In this document: positions 60,332-64,000 of the stretch, piece by piece
Layout: every line of letters starts with the position of its first letter
How positions within the stretch are numbered: position 1 is the stretch's first letter
DNA from: Bacteroidales bacterium SW299
Lineage (GTDB): Bacteria; Bacteroidota; Bacteroidia; Bacteroidales; Bacteroidaceae
Length of the DNA stretch: 64,000 nt
Assembly: GCA_019550975.1 (NCBI GenBank)
Contig: SDWH01000004.1
Span: forward strand, 124,001-188,000
Direction: 5' to 3'
The notes under the pieces: model-generated
What the model was told of the DNA's origin: nothing
What the model saw: the letters and a program-made list of their open reading frames with translations, nothing else
Database searches by the model: none
Program-made: the position numbers and the translations under genes

Positions 60332-60955
60332 TTAAATGTCCAAACCTGAGAAACACATAAAGGCCATCGCCATCAGTCCGACGGTTATGAACGTGATGCC
60401 CAAACCTCTCAACGGAGCGGGCACATTCGAATAGGCCATTTTCTCGCGAACGGCAGCCAGCCCCACGATAGAAAGCATCCATCCCAGCCCCGAACCTAAG
60501 GCATATGAAATGGAATCCCACACATCACCTATATATTTCGGATCGGAAGGAGTAAGATTGATGCGCTGCTGCATAAAGAGCGACGCTCCCATAATGGCAC
60601 AGTTCACGGCAATCAGCGGCAGAAAAATACCCAGCGACGCATAAAGCGAAGGGCTGAAGCGTTCGACCGCCATCTCCACAAGCTGCGTAATAGCTGCTAT
60701 AACCGCAATGAAAAGAATAAAGCTCAAGAAGCTGAGGTCGATTCCCAGAATGCCGTCGGCCGCCAGCACTTTAGTCTGCAACAGATAATTTACCGGAAGG
60801 GTCACCACCAGCACGAAAGTTACGGCAATGCCCAAACCGACAGCGGTCTTCACATTCTTCGATACAGCCAGATACGAACACATGCCGAGGAAGAAAGCGA
60901 AGATCATGTTGTCCACAAATATCGAACGGACCAATAAACTAAAAAAATGTTCCAT
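60332..60955 (-). CDS. nqrE: Na+-NQR subunit E
   Basis: A 207-aa inner-membrane subunit with about six transmembrane helices. The half-helix regions [26 protein letters not shown] and [11 protein letters not shown] carry cysteines expected to hold the iron site shared with NqrD. It lies 20 bases downstream of nqrD in the same strand and order. Confidence 0.94.
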   Translation of the reverse strand: MEHFFSLLVRSIFVDNMIFAFFLGMCSYLAVSKNVKTAVGLGIAVTFVLVVTLPVNYLLQTKVLAADGILGIDLSFLSFILFIAVIAAITQLVEMAVERFSPSLYASLGIFLPLIAVNCAIMGASLFMQQRINLTPSDPKYIGDVWDSISYALGSGLGWMLSIVGLAAVREKMAYSNVPAPLRGLGITFITVGLMAMAFMCFSGLDI

Positions 60956-60975
60956 AATTTCTTTTCGGTTAGACG

Positions 60976-61614
60976 TTAATCATTTTCTTGCAGTTCTTTA
61001 TGCTTTGCACGCTGGTACCAGATGATACATGCCACGATGATCAAAGCCATCGGCGGCATCAGCATGAGTCCGTTGTTCACGTAACCTGCCTCTTTCACTG
61101 CATCGTAATTCAGTATATTATATCCCAACAGGGTTCCCGATCCCAGAAGTTCTCGTATGAAAGCCACCATCACCAGAATCTTGGCGTAGCCCAAACCGTT
61201 TCCAAGGCCGTCAAGACAGGACTCCCACGGACCGTTCGCCATGGCAAACGCTTCCAGCCGTCCCATCAGGATACAGTTGGTAATGATCAGACCTACATAA
61301 ACCGAAAGCTGTACGCTCACATCGTATGCAAACGCCTTCAGCAGCTCGCTCACAATGGTTACAAGCGCAGCCACTACCACCAGCTGCACGATGATGCGGA
61401 TGCGGTTCGGTATAGTCTTCCGGATCAATGAAATCACCACATTGGAAAACGCCGTAATGATGGTAACCGAAAGTCCCATCACAATGGCCGGCTCCAGCTT
61501 GGAAGTAACAGCCAGTGCCGAACAGATGCCCAGCACCTGCACCGTCACCGGATTGTTCATGCTGATCGGAGCAGAAAAGACCTCTTTGTTCTTTGCTGAA
61601 AATAGATTTCCCAT
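60976..61614 (-). CDS. nqrD: Na+-NQR subunit D
   Basis: A 212-aa membrane subunit homologous to Nqr[24 protein letters not shown] and [19 protein letters not shown] contain the Cys residues of the NqrD/E iron centre and the conserved acidic region. It works with NqrB and NqrE to form the sodium channel part of the complex. Confidence 0.94.
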   Translation of the reverse strand: MGNLFSAKNKEVFSAPISMNNPVTVQVLGICSALAVTSKLEPAIVMGLSVTIITAFSNVVISLIRKTIPNRIRIIVQLVVVAALVTIVSELLKAFAYDVSVQLSVYVGLIITNCILMGRLEAFAMANGPWESCLDGLGNGLGYAKILVMVAFIRELLGSGTLLGYNILNYDAVKEAGYVNNGLMLMPPMALIIVACIIWYQRAKHKELQEND

Positions 61615-61628
61615 CGTTTATCTCCTCC

Positions 61629-62312
61629 TCATTCGTTTTTTAAAGTTAAGAATTTAGTGTAATGCGCCAAACAACTTTTCAGCATGGCATCCACACCGAC
61701 AGAAGTGATCGTTCCTCCGGAAATGCCGTCCACCTGATACTCGGGACTCTCCACTTTTCCGAACTTCACCACGCCCAGTCCGATGTTTTCGCCGTCCATT
61801 ACCTGCTTGTCCTTGAATTCGCCCTGAAAATGTTCGCCGGCAATTTCAGCTCCCAGTCCCGGAGTTTCGGAAGCGTGAGAGAAATAAGTGCCGTAAACCG
61901 TATTCTTGTCCTCATTCAAGGCTATATATCCCCAGATAGCTCCCCACAAGCCTGAGCCATAAACGGGAATCACATATTTTTTCTGGCCGTCCACCTCACA
62001 TACAAAGATATGGGCACGTCCGTTCTCCTTGAACTCTTTTTCGTAACCGGTAACAAACTTGCCTTCGTAAGGGGTCAGCGTTCCGTCGCCGGCAACGATC
62101 TGATCTTCCTTCACAATCCTAGCAAATTCCGATTCCACATCCTTCACCCCCCGAATATTGAGTGCCGAAAGAATCTGGTTCTTCGTGTCAAGCTCCACAT
62201 TCTTGCCCTGCAGATCGCGCAGTGAAGAATTGACAAAAGCCAGCAGGAATGCAACGATAACCACAAGTACCGAAGCATAAACAATCGTATAAGAATTACT
62301 GTTTGTATTCAT
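61629..62312 (-). CDS. nqrC: Na+-NQR subunit C
   Basis: A 227-aa subunit with one N-terminal transmembrane helix (residues about 8-27) and a periplasmic FMN domain; SGGTITSVGVDAML contains the Thr that carries covalently linked FMN, attached by the flavin transferase ApbE encoded elsewhere. GLGAEIAGEHFQGEFKDKQV is a family signature. Confidence 0.95.
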   Translation of the reverse strand: MNTNSNSYTIVYASVLVVIVAFLLAFVNSSLRDLQGKNVELDTKNQILSALNIRGVKDVESEFARIVKEDQIVAGDGTLTPYEGKFVTGYEKEFKENGRAHIFVCEVDGQKKYVIPVYGSGLWGAIWGYIALNEDKNTVYGTYFSHASETPGLGAEIAGEHFQGEFKDKQVMDGENIGLGVVKFGKVESPEYQVDGISGGTITSVGVDAMLKSCLAHYTKFLTLKNE

Positions 62313-62323
62313 CGTATCCCGTT

Positions 62324-63499
62324 TTAGTTGTTAGACACAGCACGTTTCGCACGGCGTGAGATATTGTTCTCCACCACCACATAGTCGATGAGCGGAGCAA
62401 AGATATTCATCAGCAGAATCGCCATCATCATCCCTTCGGGATAACCCGGATTGAGCACGCGGATAATGATTGCCATGGCTCCAATCAGGAAACCATACAC
62501 AAACTTGCCGTTCTCGGTACGCGAAGAAGTAACCGGGTCGGTCGCCATGAATACGGCTCCGAAACAGAACCCTCCCAAACACAAGTGCTCATACCAGGGC
62601 ATATGCGCTATGGCCGTATCCGGTCCCCACGCATTGAACACCGCTCCCGTCAGCGCGCCGCCAACAAACACCGACAGCATGGTTTTCCAGCTTGCCACAC
62701 CGCTCCACAGCAAAATCACCGCTCCGATGGCTATGGCGATGACACTGGTTTCGCCGATCGATCCCGGAATCAGTCCGGTCACCATATCCCATGAAAAAGC
62801 CGGACAGTCGGCAGCCGTAGCGGCAGTCTTGGCAATTCCCAGCGGAGTGGCGGTTGTCAGCCCGTCGACTGTTGCGCCTATCCCGAAAATGCTTTCGCCG
62901 GCCACCCACACCCTGTCGCCCGACATGCTTGCCGGATAAGCGAAGAACAGGAAAGCGCGCGTCACCAGAGCCGGATTGAAAATGTTCATTCCCGTACCGC
63001 CGAACACCTCTTTCGCAAAGACCACAGAGAAAGCGACGGCAATGGCCAGCATCCACAACGGACAGTCTACCGGAACAATCATCGGAATCAGCATTCCCGA
63101 AACCAGGAATCCTTCCTGAATCTCCTCCTTCTTCCATTGGGCCACAACAAACTCTATTCCCAGTCCCACCACATAAGACACGATAATCTTGGGCAGTACG
63201 GCCAGGAAGCCATAGAAAAACATTTCCCAAAAGCTGCCTTCTATGCCGGCAGTGTGGAAATGCTGATAGCCAACATTGTACATTCCGAACAGCAGCGCCG
63301 GCATGAGCGCAATCACTACAAACGACATGATCCGCTTGCTGTCGATGGCATCATGGATGTGAGTTCCCGTCTTCGAAGTCGTATTCGGAACAAACAGAAA
63401 GGTTTCGAATCCATCGAACACGGAACGGAAAGCATGATATTTGCCTCCCTCCTCAAAGTTCGGCTTTATCTTGTCAAGATAATTTCTTAATGCATTCAT
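62324..63499 (-). CDS. nqrB: Na+-NQR subunit B
   Basis: A 391-aa subunit with about nine or ten transmembrane helices that carries riboflavin and a covalent FMN; VDGLTTATPLGIAKT holds the FMN-linked Thr region. Signatures include KEVFGGTGMNIFNPALVTRAFLFFAYPASMSGD and FMATDPVTSSRTENGKFVYG. It binds quinone and is the core of the pump. Confidence 0.95.
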   Translation of the reverse strand: MNALRNYLDKIKPNFEEGGKYHAFRSVFDGFETFLFVPNTTSKTGTHIHDAIDSKRIMSFVVIALMPALLFGMYNVGYQHFHTAGIEGSFWEMFFYGFLAVLPKIIVSYVVGLGIEFVVAQWKKEEIQEGFLVSGMLIPMIVPVDCPLWMLAIAVAFSVVFAKEVFGGTGMNIFNPALVTRAFLFFAYPASMSGDRVWVAGESIFGIGATVDGLTTATPLGIAKTAATAADCPAFSWDMVTGLIPGSIGETSVIAIAIGAVILLWSGVASWKTMLSVFVGGALTGAVFNAWGPDTAIAHMPWYEHLCLGGFCFGAVFMATDPVTSSRTENGKFVYGFLIGAMAIIIRVLNPGYPEGMMMAILLMNIFAPLIDYVVVENNISRRAKRAVSNN

Positions 63500-63525
63500 T
63501 CTATTATAACGGTTTTAATTTGAAA

Positions 63526-64000
63526 TTAGCACATTTCCTTGCGGAGCATGTCAAGGCCTTCACGAACGATACGCTGCAGTTCCATCTTCGATGAACAGAC
63601 AAATTCGCACAGGGCAAAATCCTCCGGAGCCACTTCATAGATGCCAAGAGCCTCCATCCGGTCAATGTCGCCGGCTATAATGGCCTTGATCAGATATTCG
63701 GGCAGGATGTCCATCGGGAACACCCGGTCATATTCGTTTGACATAATCATGTGGCGTTCTCCGCCTTTTACACGCGCATCGAGCACATATTCCTTTTTTC
63801 TGCCCGAAAGCCAGCTGAAATAAGAATGGCTCACGCTGAAATCTCCGGTACGGGGCATAATCCATCCCAGCATTTCATGCACGCCACTGCCTTCCGGAAT
63901 CACGGTCAGCTGGCTGTGGAATGCGCCCAGAAAACCATTGGCGGAAATCTGTTTTCCCGTCAGCACGTTTCCGCTGATATAGCGCAGCTCGCTGTCCGGA
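63526..64000 (-). CDS. nqrA: Na+-NQR subunit A, 3' part only
   Basis: C-terminal 157 residues of NqrA; the frame is open to the window edge (reading PDSELRYISGNVLTG inward), so the true start is outside, about 290 codons upstream by usual length. NqrA is the peripheral cytoplasmic subunit that closes the complex. RYISGNVLTGKQISANGFLG and PRTGDFSVSHSYFSWLSGRKKEY are recognisable NqrA stretches. First gene of nqrABCDEF; the operon promoter is not in the window. Confidence 0.93.
   Translation of the reverse strand, partial: PDSELRYISGNVLTGKQISANGFLGAFHSQLTVIPEGSGVHEMLGWIMPRTGDFSVSHSYFSWLSGRKKEYVLDARVKGGERHMIMSNEYDRVFPMDILPEYLIKAIIAGDIDRMEALGIYEVAPEDFALCEFVCSSKMELQRIVREGLDMLRKEMC

Overview
The window comes from a Bacteroidota genome, most likely order Bacteroidales and family Bacteroidaceae or a close relative. 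The reasons are the SusD lipoprotein, Bacteroidota promoters of the TTTG-N19-21-TAnnTTTG type in front of many genes, a CCDC81-like HU/SPOR protein, a small histone H1-like protein, an RprX/RprY-type two-component pair, a fused FeoAB, a six-gene Na+-NQR operon and a trp operon in the order trpBEGDCFA behind a leader peptide with tandem Trp codons. I cannot name the species. I saw no rRNA, tRNA or CRISPR array.

Layout. 0-3 kb: a SusD-type lipoprotein and a TonB-C-like repeat gene broken by a frameshift. 3-3.9 kb: a long spacer with a palindrome array. 3.9-7.1 kb: a 2-oxoacid:ferredoxin oxidoreductase operon. 7.3-11.2 kb: a porin, a solute-binding-like protein and a Gfo/Idh/MocA oxidoreductase. 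11.3-15.2 kb: a FadL-like barrel and a Trp/Tyr/Gly-rich protein, divergent from prmA. 15.4-21.2 kb: a giant double sensor kinase, its response regulator and an AbgT-like membrane protein. 21.4-26.7 kb: histone-like protein, TilS, FeoAB with its Cys-rich partner, AlkD-like repair protein. 26.8-33.8 kb: trp attenuator and full trp operon. 33.9-41.7 kb: asparaginase, RprXY-like pair, lipoprotein, UDP-glucose dehydrogenase, HU-SPOR protein and FHA protein. 41.8-47.0 kb: [FeFe] hydrogenase and its three maturases. 47.1-51.7 kb: a probable metal uptake locus (Fur-family regulator, TonB receptor, His-rich lipoproteins). 51.8-59.0 kb: a MITE, a BamE-like protein, a NarL-type regulator with a BspA-like surface lipoprotein, and an unusual AAA+ ATPase. 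59.0-64.0 kb: nqrFEDCB and the 3' part of nqrA on the minus strand.

Together the genes describe an anaerobe that oxidises 2-oxoacids to reduced ferredoxin, makes or senses H2 with a [FeFe] hydrogenase, and conserves energy as a sodium gradient through NQR, while importing glycans, iron and another metal through outer-membrane systems.

The most unusual structure is not a gene. Four intergenic regions (near 3.3, 15.3, 26.9 and 37.6 kb) each hold exactly four short imperfect palindromes of 17-18 bp separated by about 4 bp, with a 21-22 bp period. Two of them (15.3 and 26.9 kb) are sequence homologues; the others keep the architecture with different sequence. A second element family with long inverted repeats lies at about 7.1 and 25.9 kb. 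A perfect 10-bp-arm palindrome sits between the divergent prmA and Trp/Tyr/Gly-rich protein genes, and a 17-bp imperfect palindrome sits between the divergent metal-uptake genes.
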